Origin: Cylicocyclus nassatus
Taxonomy: Eukaryota > Nematoda > Chromadorea > Rhabditida > Strongylidae
DNA length: 64,000 bases
NCBI GenBank assembly: GCA_958299035.1
Contig: CATQJL010000223.1
Span: 1,730,359-1,794,358 of the forward strand
Direction of reading: 5' to 3'
Shown here: piece after piece, positions 1-12,817 of the stretch
Layout: the number at the start of each line of letters is the position of its first letter
How positions within the stretch are numbered: position 1 is the stretch's first letter
Made by a program: the position numbers and the translations under genes
Notes under the pieces: generated by a model
The model's input: the letters and a program-made list of their open reading frames with translations, nothing else
Database searches by the model: none
Told to the model about the DNA's origin: nothing

Positions 1-90
1 TATTACCTAAAGCTTCTCGAAAAACTTTATTACAAGAGAGTTATTTACAATCAAACAGCGGGCATATTATCTGGGACACTCTGTATATTA
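1..90 (-). mobile_element. End of a palindromic MITE (TACAGGGTGTCCC family), cut by window edge
   Basis: The motif TTACAAGAGAGTTATTTACA followed by GGGACACTCTGTATA matches the right end of the four-unit MITE array at 48.8-51.5 kb, in particular its last unit near 51470-51514. Only one arm is inside the window. It is non-coding. Confidence 0.7.
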
Positions 91-111
91 GATCATTCCG
101 AAAGTAACTTA

Positions 112-574
112 CAAGGGAACCGTGTCGAGTCGAAGTGGCCTTTCCAGATGAGACCCATACTGCTTTGAAAAATATTAAGCGGTGATTCCAAATCGCCTTC
201 CAAATCTGCCAAGCGCCTCTGGACGCTGAGTTATGACCGTTCTTCGGAACGAAAAATGAATGCAGAATTTAGGTAAAACTGATTGTTATAGTCTTTCCAG
301 CTTTCAGATAAAGCAATGTTAAGTATTAGCATATTGAATAAAATGTATCCATTGCATAAACAGCTCTGATACTTGACACTGGACCATTTGAGCACCTTCG
401 GGCGATTTTGCTTCAGTTTTGCGTTCAAATTTTTGACCTGAAAAACGAGCATAACTCCGCGTCCATAGGCGCTTGGCAGATTTGGAAAGCAGATTTGGAA
501 TCACCGATTAGTGCTCTTCAAAGCAGTATGGGTCTCATCTGGATAGGCCACTTCGACTCGACACGGTTCCCTTG
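112..574. mobile_element. Palindromic MITE, family A
   Basis: The left end CAAGGGAACCGTGTCGAGTC and the right end GACTCGACACGGTTCCCTTG are reverse complements, and similarity continues inward to a centre near 345. A diverged copy of the family interrupts the LINE at 58881-59330. Short ORFs here are hairpin noise. Confidence 0.85.
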
Positions 575-589
575 TTAGTTTTTAAAGGG

Positions 590-1513
590 ACGCCACATTT
601 GAAGGAACAAAGTTTTCTTGGTAGCATTCGATGCAGCATTTCATCCCCTTTCTAAAGATTATGAAACGGTTGCAGCGCACTCAATGAGCTTTCGGAAAAT
701 TACCGAAATCTGCGACCTATGCTTTTTGAGATGGCCAAGTTTCACAATCTTTCATATCAACCTTCAGAAGGAGCTCAAGTAACGACTACATAGAGCAAGC
801 CTCATAGAATACAGCATAAGTATTTTCTCTTTTTCATAACTCGCCGTAAATTTTTAAAAGATTTTTAACCAGAACCATCGAATTTGGGCAGGCCTACGTC
901 AGCCACAATCGCATCAAACAGCAGTAATTATTTGGAATTTGAAACCTTCAAAATGGCAAATGACTTCATATTATTTAGTTTTACAAAGCAAATGAGAGTT
1001 TACGGATTCGAAATATTAAATTTCGAGTTTTTCGGGTACAGATGTGGGCGCGTTCAAAACATGAGTTATGATGATTTTATCCCCAAAAGCTGAACGAACC
1101 GGAAACAAAAAACATCCATTAAAAAGAGGAGAACAAGCTGCATCGAATGACACCCGAGCTGCTCACTGTTTTATGTGTGGTTTGAGCTGAACAAGAATGG
1201 AAACTGGCAGCATCAATCAAAATTTTATCAAAAAAATATGGCGAGCTATGGAAAGGAGAAAAAAATTGTTTTGTATCCTACAGGGTTTGCTCTATCCACT
1301 CGCTTCTTGGGCTCCTTCGTAGGTTTGATGCAGAGATTTTGAAAAATTGCTAAAGTTGACAATAGCAAAAAGCATTGGTCTCAGAATCTGGGGATTTTCA
1401 GTGAGCTCATTGATTGTTTCGCAAAGATTTTATAAGCATTAGAGAGAGGATGAAATTCTGCATCGAATGCCACCAAAATCTCCCCGAAACTTTGTTCCTT
1501 CAGATGTGGCGCC
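590..1513. mobile_element. Degenerate palindromic repeat
   Basis: The ends GACGCCACATTTGAAGGAAC and GTTCCTTCAGATGTGGCGCC are inverted, and the inverted match (GCATTCGATGCAG against CTGCATCGAATGC) continues about 130 bp inward. The middle is less clearly paired. No gene is visible. Confidence 0.65.
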
Positions 1514-1552
1514 AATTTGAAAAAAGCGAAATTACTTTCAGAATGACCTAAT

Positions 1553-2150
1553 ATATTAAGTTGTCTCAAAAATTCTTGCGCCGCATTTTCAAACATAACT
1601 TCCTTGCCACTTGGTAGATTTTCTTCATTTTACATTCATTTGAAAGAGAAAACCTTTACAATAGTGCCTTGACATGAATGGGCATTAGAAAGTTCGAGAA
1701 ATAGAAGCAATTGAAAGAATAATCAAGATCGGCATTTTTCAAGCTGGATAACGAAAAATTCTGCAAGCATTTTTATTTGATAGAGAAAATTTTGCACATT
1801 ATAGTGGTACCTTTCCCATGAATTAAAGCAAAAAGGATTGAGAGTTAGAAGCAGATAAAGAGAATTCCTACAGTTTTGCAATTCTTGAGCATGCTTAAAA
1901 AGCCTAAAAACTTCAAGAAAAGATGGGAAATTTATGAACATGGGTTTTGTGACCTTTTCTTTGTAGCTGAGCAAGTTTTGAGCTAATCGAGAGCAATTTT
2001 TATTTTCTTGATTTATTCGGATTTTCGGGTCTGCGTTTTTTACGAAAATCAAAATTGCTCTCGATTGGCACGATTTGCACTCAGCTAAAAAGAGGAGCTC
2101 ACAAAACCCATGTTCATGATTTTAGGACTGGATTGGTGACTGAGACGATT
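1553..2150 (+). mobile_element. Truncated palindromic MITE (GTTGTCCCAAAAG family, mariner-like ends)
   Basis: It starts AAGTTGTCTCAAAAATTCTT and folds back around 2020 (GAGAGCAATTTT against AAATTGCTCTCGAT). The internal sequence, including GAGCATGCTTAAAAA and GAACATGGGTTTTGTGACC, recurs at 21128-22674, and the left end recurs at 63826. The return arm stops where the 10.7-kb palindrome begins. Confidence 0.75.
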
Positions 2151-2795
2151 ACACCAAATTTATTTTTTAGCGTTGGACAGCACATTTATTGGTCTCTTAT
2201 CCTTAATCCTTATGAGCTGGATAAAAGTTTGGAATCTCAGTAAAACAACATTTTTAATGCCGACTTGGTCCGGAGCCATTTCGAGCTTTAAAAGTAGAAT
2301 GAAGTTTTCCTTTTTAAACAATATTACGTTCGGCGCATAGTAGGTATCTCAGATTCTGGGGTCGTAGAATTACGTGAAAGTTCGAACGAAAAAGGTTGAA
2401 ACGTTAAGCGATAAAAGAGCTCTGATTGAAGTGTTCGTATAATTATGAATCGGTCAAAAAAGCGTTCGGCGCACAATGCTTCTCCAAATTTTACACTGGA
2501 TTTCATTTTTGTGTTGCGTATACTATTTTCGGCTACCCTCTTTCACATGCTACCGATGGTTCCTTGCCATTCTTTTAAAAAGTTTGGGATGGCAAAATAT
2601 GGGGTGTTCGTGTAATTATAAACCGATTATTATATGCAAAGTCATCAGCAATCGTTAGCGTTGCAAATGTGATATAACCGGTTCTACAAGCCGCTTTGAT
2701 AGCGACTTATCCGTTTTATGCGAGATTATCGAGACGAAAAAGTCCAGTAAAGTTGTCTGTCATTATGGTCTTTATAAGGCGTCAAAAAGTGTTTT

Positions 2796-5700
2796 TGAGT
2801 TTTCTCCCCATTCAAATATGTTTTCGGAAGCCCAAATGGAAGATTTCATCTCTCATAAGGCAACAAAAAAAGTAAAAAGAAACGAAGGGATGCTGCTGTC
2901 GACAGTGGGTCACAAGTGAAAGTCAAGACGCGCTGGATAAAGCATCTATGGAGAAAGTGAAAAGTGTGGGAAAAGAGAGGAAATTGACCACTGAAACACC
3001 GATTGGGCAGAGAACATCCAAAATTGAGTTTGCATTTTCCTGCAGTTTTTGCAGGGAAAAAACAAGCATCGGGTTTGACTGAGATATAAAATTGCTAATT
3101 TACAATGGATTCAGATTGGAGCGAGAAACTCGAGCGTTGAGATGGTCTCAGAAACAAAACTTGTTTTTCAAGGGTTACATGAATTTTAGGTAAAAATTCT
3201 CATTATACAGTACTGGCCAAAACTATAATTCCACCCTGAAAACTGCCGTAACTCGTCTGCTTCTCAACGAATCGATCTAAAATTTGGTACAGTTTTGTGT
3301 TCAACAGGCTACCATCAGTAACCAAAACGGATCTCGTTTTTATTTGCTTATTCGGGAAAAAATCAAAAATTTCGAAAAAAGCAGGCTTGAAGGTTGGCCA
3401 AAACTATAATTCCACCTAAGGTTTCTGTCCACTAAAGTAATTCTCAGCTTCCAAAGTATTTTGTGCATATACATAATCAAAAGTCAAAACAGTCACTTCG
3501 GTCCAGCTGTGTCATACGTTTATAAAAAACGTTTATCTGCTTTTTTTCGCTTAAAAGTACTTTCATGCGTATTTCGTTTCCAAGAATGTGTTTTTATGGG
3601 TAAATTCGCAGTTTTTTTGACTGGTTTGGAAGCGATAGGGCTTCACCTATCTTATAGATGCTTAGCGAAGTGAGAACTAGAAAAAATTGGAGTTTTCATA
3701 TTCAAAGCGCACGCGACATAGAGCTAACCGCAGGCCTGCGCTCAAATTTATGCCCTCAAACTCCTTCTGCAATTTTCTTATGAGCGTGAAATAGAGTAAT
3801 AACAATGTTTGTACGTATGAGAGTCCGTATGCAGTGGTTGCGGATTTCCGCAGGTCTTAGCATGCAGGCTAATTGAGGAAATCTTCCTGCAAAAACTGAT
3901 TTGCAAAAAGCGTTGAACTTATTCTTGGTTCTGGTCGTAATGCTCATGTGAGTCACAAGACGTCATGCAATGCAGGGTGTTTACACTAAATAGAAGCTAA
4001 GCAGTGGCAAAAAATCAGGAAAGGTACCACTTGGTAAGTATGTTGGGATTGCCTAAATATTATCATTGAAACGCGAAAATTCATGCTTTGAAAACGAAGC
4101 AAAATGTGACTTGGCCAACAATCGCAAGTATAGTGTACAAACTTCTTTTTTTAAGCAAAAGATGCTTTACATCATTTTGAGCTTACAAAAATAACATAAA
4201 CCAATTTTGGAGGCAAAAATTTGAACGCAGACTTGCTGTAAGGTCTATATCGGGTGCGCTTTAAATATGAAAACTCCAATTTTTCCTAGTTCTCACTTCG
4301 CTAAGCATCTATAAGATAGGTGGAGCCCTATCGCTTCCAAACCAGCCAGAAATGCGAATTTACCCATAAAAACACATTCTTGGGAACGATATACGCATGA
4401 AAGTACTTTTAAGCGAAAAAAAAGCAGATAAACGTTTTTTATAAACGTATGACACAGCTGGACTGAAGTGACTGCTTTGACTTTTGATTATGTATATGCA
4501 CAAAATACTTTGGAAGCTGAGAATTTAGGTTGGCTAATAAATAAGTTCGTTTTGGCATGCAAATTCAAAGCTTTATAACAATTCACGTAACAGCTATTCA
4601 GCTAAAATTTTTTCGTGAGAAGATAGCCTCAAGCCTCCACTCTTAAATATCAAATAGTCAAGATTTTCTGCTACCAAAAAATGACAGTTATAACCTTATA
4701 TGGTCAGACTTCTAAAAAATTGCTTTTTTGACTTTCTAGCTTTCGTTCTCAGCCTACAGTGAGTACACAGGCGAATAATTTGGTGGCTGGATACATACAG
4801 CCTCTGGCTAGGTGGCGAACCAGAATAGAGATTGTAATCTGCTGTTTCTGAATTTCTTTAGTCAAAACTGTAGAAATTTCCAGGCATTTGCGCGTGAAAG
4901 TCAAATTTTGGGCATTTCAGATAACTCGAATTTGGCCATCTATGGCCATGCAAATATTTGGAAATTCAAAAACTTGTTGTGTGGGTAGCGAATCTACACC
5001 TTAGACCTGACTTCAGTTCGTTTTTTGGAACGTGATTTTCCGAAATTTTGAGGAAAAAATCTGACCAATTTTCTTTCCCTCCACCATTTCATTATCAGAA
5101 GAATTATTTTTGAGAAAATAATGTATCGTTATTCTCCTTGATTTGCTCTTTCGAATGGTACCATACATATACATAAATAATGATCTGTGACAATTCTACA
5201 AACCGCTAAAAACGACCGAACTTATTTTTTAGCCAACCTAATACTTTAGTGGACAGAAACCTTAGGTGGAATTATAGTTTTGGCCAACCTTCAAGCCTGC
5301 TTTTTTCGAAATTTTTGATTTTTTCCTGAATAAGCAAACAAAAACGGGATCCGTTCTGGTTACTGATGGTAGCCTGTTAAACACAAAACTGTACCAAACT
5401 TCAGACCAATTCGTTGAGAAGCAGATGAGTTACGGCAGTTTTCAGGTTGGAATTATAGTTTTGCCAGCACTGTATAATGAGAATTTTTGCCTAAAATTCA
5501 TGTAACCCTTGAAAAACAAGTTTTGTTTCTGAGACCATCTCAACGCTCGAGTTTCTCGCTCCAATCTGAATCCATTGTAAATTAGCAATTTTATATCTCA
5601 GTCAAACCCGATGCTTGTTTTTTCCCTGCAAAAACTGCAGGAAAATGCAAACTCAATTTTGGATGTTCTCTGCCCAATCGGTGTTTCAGTGGTCAATTTC

Positions 5701-5885
5701 CTCTCTTTTCCCACACTTTTCACTTTCTCCATAGATGCTTTATCCAGCGCGTCTTGACTTTCACTTGTGACCCACTGTCGACAGCAGCATCCCTTCGTTT
5801 CTTTTTACTTTTTTTGTTGCCTTATGAGAGATGAAATCTTCCATTTGGGCTTCCGAAAACATATTTGGATGGGGAGAAAACTCAC
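2796..5885. mobile_element. Nested palindromic element inside the left arm
   Basis: The ends (TTTTCTCCCC...GGAAGCCCAAATGG against CCATTTGGGCTTCC...GGGGAGAAAA) are inverted. Inside them sits an inverted pair carrying CTATAATTCCACC (3225-3420 against 5265-5460), then another palindrome (3436-4524, centre near 3985), then a mariner-type MITE at 4525-5241. The same nest is mirrored at about 9067-12155. It is non-coding. Confidence 0.85.
4525..5241. mobile_element. Mariner-type MITE (left-arm copy)
   Basis: The terminal inverted repeats TTAGGTTGGCTAATAAATAA and TTATTTTTTAGCCAACCTAA are typical of mariner-type ends. It sits inside the nested palindrome next to its axis side. No transposase frame is present. 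Confidence 0.8.
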
Positions 5886-6377
5886 TGTATTAGGTGGTTC
5901 ATAACTAATGCACGTCTTCAAAATTTCGATTTTCAAACAAGATAATTCTTTTCCAAAGTTACCTTTTTAAGCCATCAAAAAGGTTACAATAGCAACCTTT
6001 AGCCACACAACGCATACTTTTGTATGATTGTGCTCACGACGGGAAAATTTTTCTGCGAAAAAATAATGCCAAAAAAGCGAAAGCACCCATTTCTCTCTGC
6101 ATTTTAGAAAAGGCAAAAGACTGCGTTTTCCAGATTCCTTTGATTCATTTTCTCAACTGAAAAACGCGGAAATCCTGCCGTTTTCCTATCACTATTGGCA
6201 CTAGGTTCTCTCCACCTTCGCAAAGCGAAAGTTCTGCAATCGCTTTTCACCTAATTCTTTTATACAACCTAGAATTGTCCCAACTAGCAGCCAAGTTTGA
6301 GCCAAAGATTCCTCGACTCCGAGTTTTCCACAAATTTGCTCTCGGTTCTTTTTTTATAGCAGAAATTTTAGCAATTT

Positions 6378-6941
6378 TACAGGGTGCGCCAAAATTATTT
6401 GCGCTAAAATATTCAGAGTAATACCACAATAATGGCAATGAGAAATTTGGTCTGGACTTAATGTAACAGAATGCCGTAAGCATACCCTACAAAAAGCACT
6501 ATCAAGATCCCTAATCTGTCTTTATTTAGAGAAGTAAGAATTGCAAAAAGCAATGTTCGTGACAGAAAAAGCAAGCTGACGCAAATTACCAAATAGTTAG
6601 ATCTTTGTTTTGAATGCTCCTGAAGAATCCGAACCTCAGTGATCTTAAAGTCAAAGAATAGATCTATTTTATGGCGAAATCTTCACCTCAGAGAAGCGAT
6701 CACTAAAAAGATGCATACTTTGCAATTTTGTGGGATTCTACCCGCGTACAGCACGCGACAAAGTCAGAGAAATATTATGAATTTTTACCGGAAAGCAAAA
6801 CAGGCAATTTTACTTCTTTCAACTAAGATACAATGTTGTAGAACTAAGAAAACAATATCAAGCTTGCCCGTTGGATGAGCCGGTCTTATATTCATATGGC
6901 GCTTAATGATACACTCGCAAATAATTGTGGCGCACCCTGTA
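6378..6941. mobile_element. MITE with TACAGGGTGCGCC ends (left copy)
   Basis: The ends TACAGGGTGCGCCAAAATTA and TAATTGTGGCGCACCCTGTA form 26-bp inverted repeats. The 564-bp interior has no recognisable coding sequence. It is duplicated in the right arm. Confidence 0.8.
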
Positions 6942-6954
6942 AACACATTCTCTA

Positions 6955-7997
6955 AAGCAAATGGATTTGGAGCAAGTGGAATGAAAGACGAATTTCGAGT
7001 TTTTGTCCCTTATAGTACTCTGCGTTGATACCACTGCTTAAGGATACACATATTAGGAACTAAAGAAACGGACTTGACAATGCAAAAGGTTTCCAAGAAA
7101 AAACGGTTCTACTTCGTATACTAGCGTCCGAAAGAAGAAGTAGGAAAAACGTGCATTAATTATGAACCTGCCTAATAATAACTCAAAAATCAATAGTGAG
7201 TGCTTGTAGCAAAACTTTCGAAGATATGAAGAATCATTCTGAAAAACTAAGCTTGAGCTTTTTCCCAGCAGGAGATGAAGGAAAACATTTGAGATCATGT
7301 TTTGAGAGGGTATTATTACCCACAATGACAAGCAAACTTATGTACAGGGTGTCCCAAAAGTCTTTAAGCCTAGTATTTCCTCCGCTGAAAATGTACGAAG
7401 CAACGTAAACGCATGAAATTCAACAGGTAATTTGCGAAGAACCTACAAAACAACATGATACACTCAGATTTCGGAAAACCCTCCTTTGGCCTTTACACAG
7501 GCTCTCAGACGCTTGCGGAATGCATGCACCATGGCAGCCAGTAGTCGACATCGAGATTGTCTCACCGCCTTCTGAAGCAAGCAATCCAGACTGTCCAAAA
7601 TTTAGCATGGAATAGCGCAAACCTTGTTTTCCATGACTGATCACAAAGAAAAGTCAAGGGCCTCTTGACCCGGCTATTGAAGGCACGTAAATCTGAGAAG
7701 CATATCTGTGAGATTTGACAAAAGTAGTCAAAATGTAGCATTCAAGTGTTCGAGAACACCAAGAAAACAGCAATTATGGTGTACAGAGAGTGACTTTAAA
7801 ATGGTGTTTCGGTAGAAAATGCAGTGCTTACAGCTAGAATTAGTGACTCAAACTGATTCGGTGTTGGAGTTTTCAGCTTTCCCAGGTTTTCGTTTCCGAG
7901 AACTTTTTCTTCTCATTGGCACGGCACAACTTTAGTGTTTGTATCCTAATCCTACTTTAATGAACGAAGGCTATCTATTGGTTTTGCACTGTAAATG
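6955..7997. other. Spacer of the 10.7-kb palindrome
   Basis: This is about 1.04 kb of non-mirrored sequence between the arms. It holds a TACAGGGTGTCCCAAAAGTC motif at 7344 (end of another MITE family) and a decayed TTAGG-type end near 7152-7175. No gene is recognised. Confidence 0.7.
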
Positions 7998-8010
7998 TAG
8001 AGAATGTGTT

Positions 8011-8575
8011 TACAGGGTGCGCCACAATTATTTGCGAGTGTATCATTAAGCGCCATATGAATATAAGACCGGCTCATCCAACGGGCAAGCTTGATATTGT
8101 TTTCTTAGTTCTACAACATTGTATCTTAGTTGAAAGAAGTAAAATTGCCTGTTTTGCTTTCCGGTAAAAATTCATAATATTTCTCTGACTTTGTCGCGTG
8201 CTGTACGCGGGTAGAATCCCACAAAATTGCAAAGTATGCATCTTTTTAGTGATCGCTTCTCTGAGGTGAAGATTTCGCCATAAAAATAGATCTATTCTTT
8301 GACTTTAAGATCACTGAGGTTCGGATTCTTCAGGAGCATTCAAAACAAAGATCTAACTATTTGGTAATTTGCGTCAGCTTGCTTTTTCTGTCACGAACAT
8401 TGCTTTTTGCAATTCTTACTTCTCTAAATAAAGACAGATTAGGGATCTTGATAGTGCTTTTTGTAGGGTATGCTTACGGCATTCTGTTACATTAAGTCCA
8501 GACCAAATTTCTCATTGCCATTATTGTGGTATTACTCTGAATATTTTAGCGCAAATAATTTTGGCGCACCCTGTA
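8011..8575. mobile_element. MITE with TACAGGGTGCGCC ends (right copy)
   Basis: This is the mirror-image copy of the element at 6378-6941 and has the same terminal repeats. The 78-residue frame starting at 8470 is an exact mirror of one in the left arm and extends across the element boundary, which argues against a gene. Confidence 0.8.
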
Positions 8576-9714
8576 AAATTGCTAAAATTTCTGCTATAAA
8601 AAAAGAACCGAGAGCAAATTTGTGGAAAACTCGGAGTCGAGGAATCTTTGGCTCAAACTTGGCTGCTAGTTGGGACAATTCTAGGTTGTATAAAAGAATT
8701 AGGTGAAAAGCGATTGCAGAACTTTCGCTTTGCGAAGGTGGAGAGAACCTAGTGCCAATAGTGATAGGAAAACGGCAGGATTTCCGCGTTTTTTCAGTTG
8801 AGAAAATGAATCAAAGGAATCTGGAAAACGCAGTCTTTTGCCTTTTCTAAAATGCAGAGAGAAATGGGTGCTTTCGCTTTTTTGGCATTATTTTTTCGCA
8901 GAAAAATTTTCCCCGTCGTGAGCACAATCATACAAAAGTATGCGTTGTGTGGCTAAAGGTTGCTATTGTAACCTTTTTGATGGCTTAAAAAGGTAACTTT
9001 GGAAAAGAATTATCTTGTTTGAAAATCGAAATTTTGAAGACGTGCATTAGTTATGAACCACCTAATACAGTGAGTTTCTCTCCCATCCAAATATGTTTTC
9101 GGAAGCCCAAATGGAAGATTTCATCTCTCATAAGGCAACAAAAAAAGTAAAAAGAAACGAAGGGATGCTGCTGTCGACAGTGGGTCACAAGTGAAAGTCA
9201 AGACGCGCTGGATAAAGCATCTATGGAGAAAGTGAAAAAGTGTGGGAAAAGAGAGGAAATTGACCACTGAAACACCGATTGGGCAGAGAACATCCAAAAT
9301 TGAGTTTGCATTTTCCTGCAGTTTTTGCAGGGAAAAAACAAGCATCGGGTTTGACTGAGATATAAAATTGCTAATTTACAATGGATTCAGATTGGAGCGA
9401 GAAACTCGAGCGTTGAGATGGTCTCAGAAACAAAACTTGTTTTTCAAGGGTTACATGAATTTTAGGCAAAAATTCTCATTATACAGTGCTGCAAAACTAT
9501 AATTCCAACCTGAAAACTGCCGTAACTCATCTGCTTCTCAACGAATTGGTCTGAAGTTTGGTACAGTTTTGTGTTTAACAGGCTACCATCAGTAACCAGA
9601 ACGGATCCCGTTTTTGTTTGCTTATTCAGGAAAAAATCAAAAATTTCGAAAAAAAGCAGGCTTGAAGGTTGGCCAAAACTATAATTCCACCTAAGGTTTC
9701 TGTCCACTAAAGTA

Positions 9715-10435
9715 TTAGGTTGGCTAAAAAAATAAGTTCGGTCCGTTTTTTAGCGGTTTGTAGAATTGTCACAGATCATTATTTATGTATATGTATGGTA
9801 CCATTCGAAAGAGCAAATCAAGGAGAATAACGATACATTATTTTCTCAAAAATAATTCTTCTGATAATGAAATGGTGGAGGGAAAGAAAATTGGTCAGAT
9901 TTTTTCCTCAAAATTTCGGAAAATCACGTTCCAAAAAACGAACTGAAGTCAGGTCTAAGGTGTAGATTCGCTACCCACACAACAAGTTTTTGAATTTCCA
10001 AATATTTGCATGGCCATAGATGGCCAAATTCGAGTTATCTGAAATGCCCAAAATTTGACTTTCACGCGCAAATGCCTGGAAATTTCTACAGTTTTGACTA
10101 AAGAAATTCAGAAACAGCAGATTACAATCTCTATTCTGGTTCGCCACCTAGCCAGAGGCTGTATGTATCCAGCCACCAAATTATTCGCCTGTGTACTCAC
10201 TGTAGGCTGAGAACGAAAGCTAGAAAGTCAAAAAAGCAATTTTTTAGAAGTCTGACCATATAAGGTTATAACTGTCATTTTTTGGTAGCAGAAAATCTTG
10301 ACTATTTGATATTTAAGAGTGGAGGCTTGAGGCTATCTTTCTCACGAAAAAATTTTAGCTGAATAGCTGTTACGTGAATTGTTATAAAGCTTTGAATTTG
10401 CATGCCAAAACGAACTTATTTATTAGCCAACCTAA
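9715..10435. mobile_element. Mariner-type MITE (right-arm copy)
   Basis: This is the mirror copy of the element at 4525-5241. It starts TTAGGTTGGCTAAAAAAATA and ends TTATTAGCCAACCTAA. Its presence in both arms shows the insertion predates the inverted duplication, or that the arms have been homogenised. Confidence 0.8.
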
Positions 10436-12817
10436 ATTCTCAGCTTCCAAAGTATTTTGTGCATATACATAATCAAAAGTCAAAGCAGTCACTTCAGTCC
10501 AGCTGTGTCATACGTTTATAAAAAACGTTTATCTGCTTTTTTTTTCGCTTAAAAGTACTTTTCATGCGTATATCGTTCCCAAGAATGTGTTTTTATGGGT
10601 AAAATTCGCATTTCTGGCTGGTTTGGAAGCGATAGGGCTCCACCTATCTTATAGATGCTTAGCGAAGTGAGAACTAGGAAAAAATTGGAGTTTTCATATT
10701 TAAAGCGCACCCGATATAGACCTTACAGCAAGTCTGCGTTCAAATTTTTGCCTCCAAAATTGGTTTATGTTATTTTTTGTAAGCTCCAAAATGATGTAAA
10801 GCATCTTTTGCTTAAAAAAAGAAGTTTGTACACTATACTTGCGATTGTTGGCCAAGTCACATTTTGCTTCGTTTTCAAAGCATGAATTTTCGCGTTTCAA
10901 TGATAATATTTAGGCAATCCCAACATACTTACCAAGTGGTACCTTTCCTGATTTTTTGCCACTGCTTAGCTTCTATTTAGTGTAAACACCCTGCATTGCA
11001 TGACGTCTTGTGACTCACATGAGCATTACGACCAGAACCAAGAATAAGTTCAACGCTTTTTTGCAAATCAGTTTTTGCAGGAAGATTTCCTCAATTAGCC
11101 TGCATGCTAAGACCTGCGGAAATCCGCAACCACTGCATACGGACTCTCATACGTACAAACATTGTTATTACTCTATTTCACGCTCATAAGAAAATTGCAG
11201 AAGGAGTTTGAGGGCATAAATTTGAGCGCAGGCCTGCGGTTAGCTCTATGTCGCGTGCGCTTTGAATATGAAAACTCCAATTTTTTCTAGTTCTCACTTC
11301 GCTAAGCATCTATAAGATAGGTGAAGCCCTATCGCTTCCAAACCAGTCAAAAAAACTGCGAATTTACCCATAAAAACACATTCTTGGAAACGAAATACGC
11401 ATGAAAGTACTTTTAAGCGAAAAAAAGCAGATAAACGTTTTTTATAAACGTATGACACAGCTGGACCGAAGTGACTGTTTTGACTTTTGATTATGTATAT
11501 GCACAAAATACTTTGGAAGCTGAGAATTACTTTAGTGGACAGAAACCTTAGGTGGAATTATAGTTTTGGCCAACCTTCAAGCCTGCTTTTTTCGAAATTT
11601 TTGATTTTTTCCCGAATAAGCAAATAAAAACGAGATCCGTTTTGGTTACTGATGGTAGCCTGTTGAACACAAAACTGTACCAAATTTTAGATCGATTCGT
11701 TGAGAAGCAGACGAGTTACGGCAGTTTTCAGGGTGGAATTATAGTTTTGGCCAGTACTGTATAATGAGAATTTTTACCTAAAATTCATGTAACCCTTGAA
11801 AAACAAGTTTTGTTTCTGAGACCATCTCAACGCTCGAGTTTCTCGCTCCAATCTGAATCCATTGTAAATTAGCAATTTTATATCTCAGTCAAACCCGATG
11901 CTTGTTTTTTCCCCTGCAAAAACTGCAGGAAAATGCAAACTCAATTTTGGATGTTCTCTGCCCAATCGGTGTTTCAGTGGTCAATTTCCTCTCTTTTCCC
12001 ACACTTTTCACTTTCTCCATAGATGCTTTATCCAGCGCGTCTTGACTTTCACTTGTGACCCACTGTCGACAGCAGCATCCCTTCGTTTCTTTTTACTTTT
12101 TTTGTTGCCTTATGAGAGATGAAATCTTCCATTTGGGCTTCCGAAAACATATTTGAATGGGGAGAAAACTCAAAAACACTTTTTGACGCCTTATAAAGAC
12201 CATAATGACAGACAACTTTACTGGACTTTTTCGTCTCGATAATCTCGCATAAAAACGGATAAGTCGCTATCAAAGCGGCTTGTAGAACCGGTTATATCAC
12301 ATTTGCAACGCTAACGATTGCTGATGACTTTGCATATAATAATCGGTTTATAATTACACGAACACCCCATATTTTGCCATCCCAAACTTTTTAAAAGAAT
12401 GGCAAGGAACCATCGGTAGCATGTGAAAGAGGGTAGCCGAAAATAGTATACGCAACACAAAAATGAAATCCAGTGTAAAAATTTGGAGAAGCATTGTGCG
12501 CCGAACGCTTTTTTGACCGATTCATAATTATACGAACACTTCAATCAGAGCTCTTTTATCGCTTAAACGTTTCAACCTTTTTCGTTCGAACTTTCACGTA
12601 ATTCTACGACCCCAGAATCTGAGATACCTACTATGCGCCGAACGTAATATTGTTTAAAAAGGAAAACTTCATTCTACTTTTAAAGCTCGAAATGGCTCCG
12701 GACCAAGTCGGCATTAAAAATGTTGTTTTACTGAGATTCCAAACTTTTATCCAGCTCATAAGGATTAAGGATAAGAGACCAATAAATGTGCTGTCCAACG
12801 CTAAAAAATAAATTTGA

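Larger units (their letters stand above)
2157..6954 (+). repeat. Left arm of a 10.7-kb palindrome
   Basis: This 4.8-kb arm is matched by the reverse complement of 7998-12817 with only scattered substitutions and single-base indels, judged by eye to be about 99% identical. From outside in it holds a unique outer block (2157-2795), a sub-palindrome (2796-5885) and half of a TTAGGTGG-ended element starting at 5890. Open frames here recur identically on the opposite strand in the other arm, show no family motifs and are not credible genes. Confidence 0.95.
5890..9065. mobile_element. Central foldback element with TTAGGTGGTTCATAAC ends
   Basis: The inverted ends TTAGGTGGTTCATAACTAAT and ATTAGTTATGAACCACCTAA bound the middle of the large palindrome. 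This suggests the axis is itself a mariner-ended foldback of 3.2 kb. A decayed version of the motif (GTGCATTAATTATGAACCTG) also lies in the spacer near 7152. Confidence 0.7.
7998..12817 (-). repeat. Right arm of the 10.7-kb palindrome
   Basis: It is the reverse complement of 2157-6954, with nested elements in mirrored order. It ends exactly where the run of N begins, so the true outer end is unknown. Confidence 0.95.

Noticed and set aside
3461..3673. 70-codon frame repeated at 11294-11506 on the other strand
   Set aside because: It is a mirror copy within the palindrome arms; no motif, and it lies inside a foldback element.
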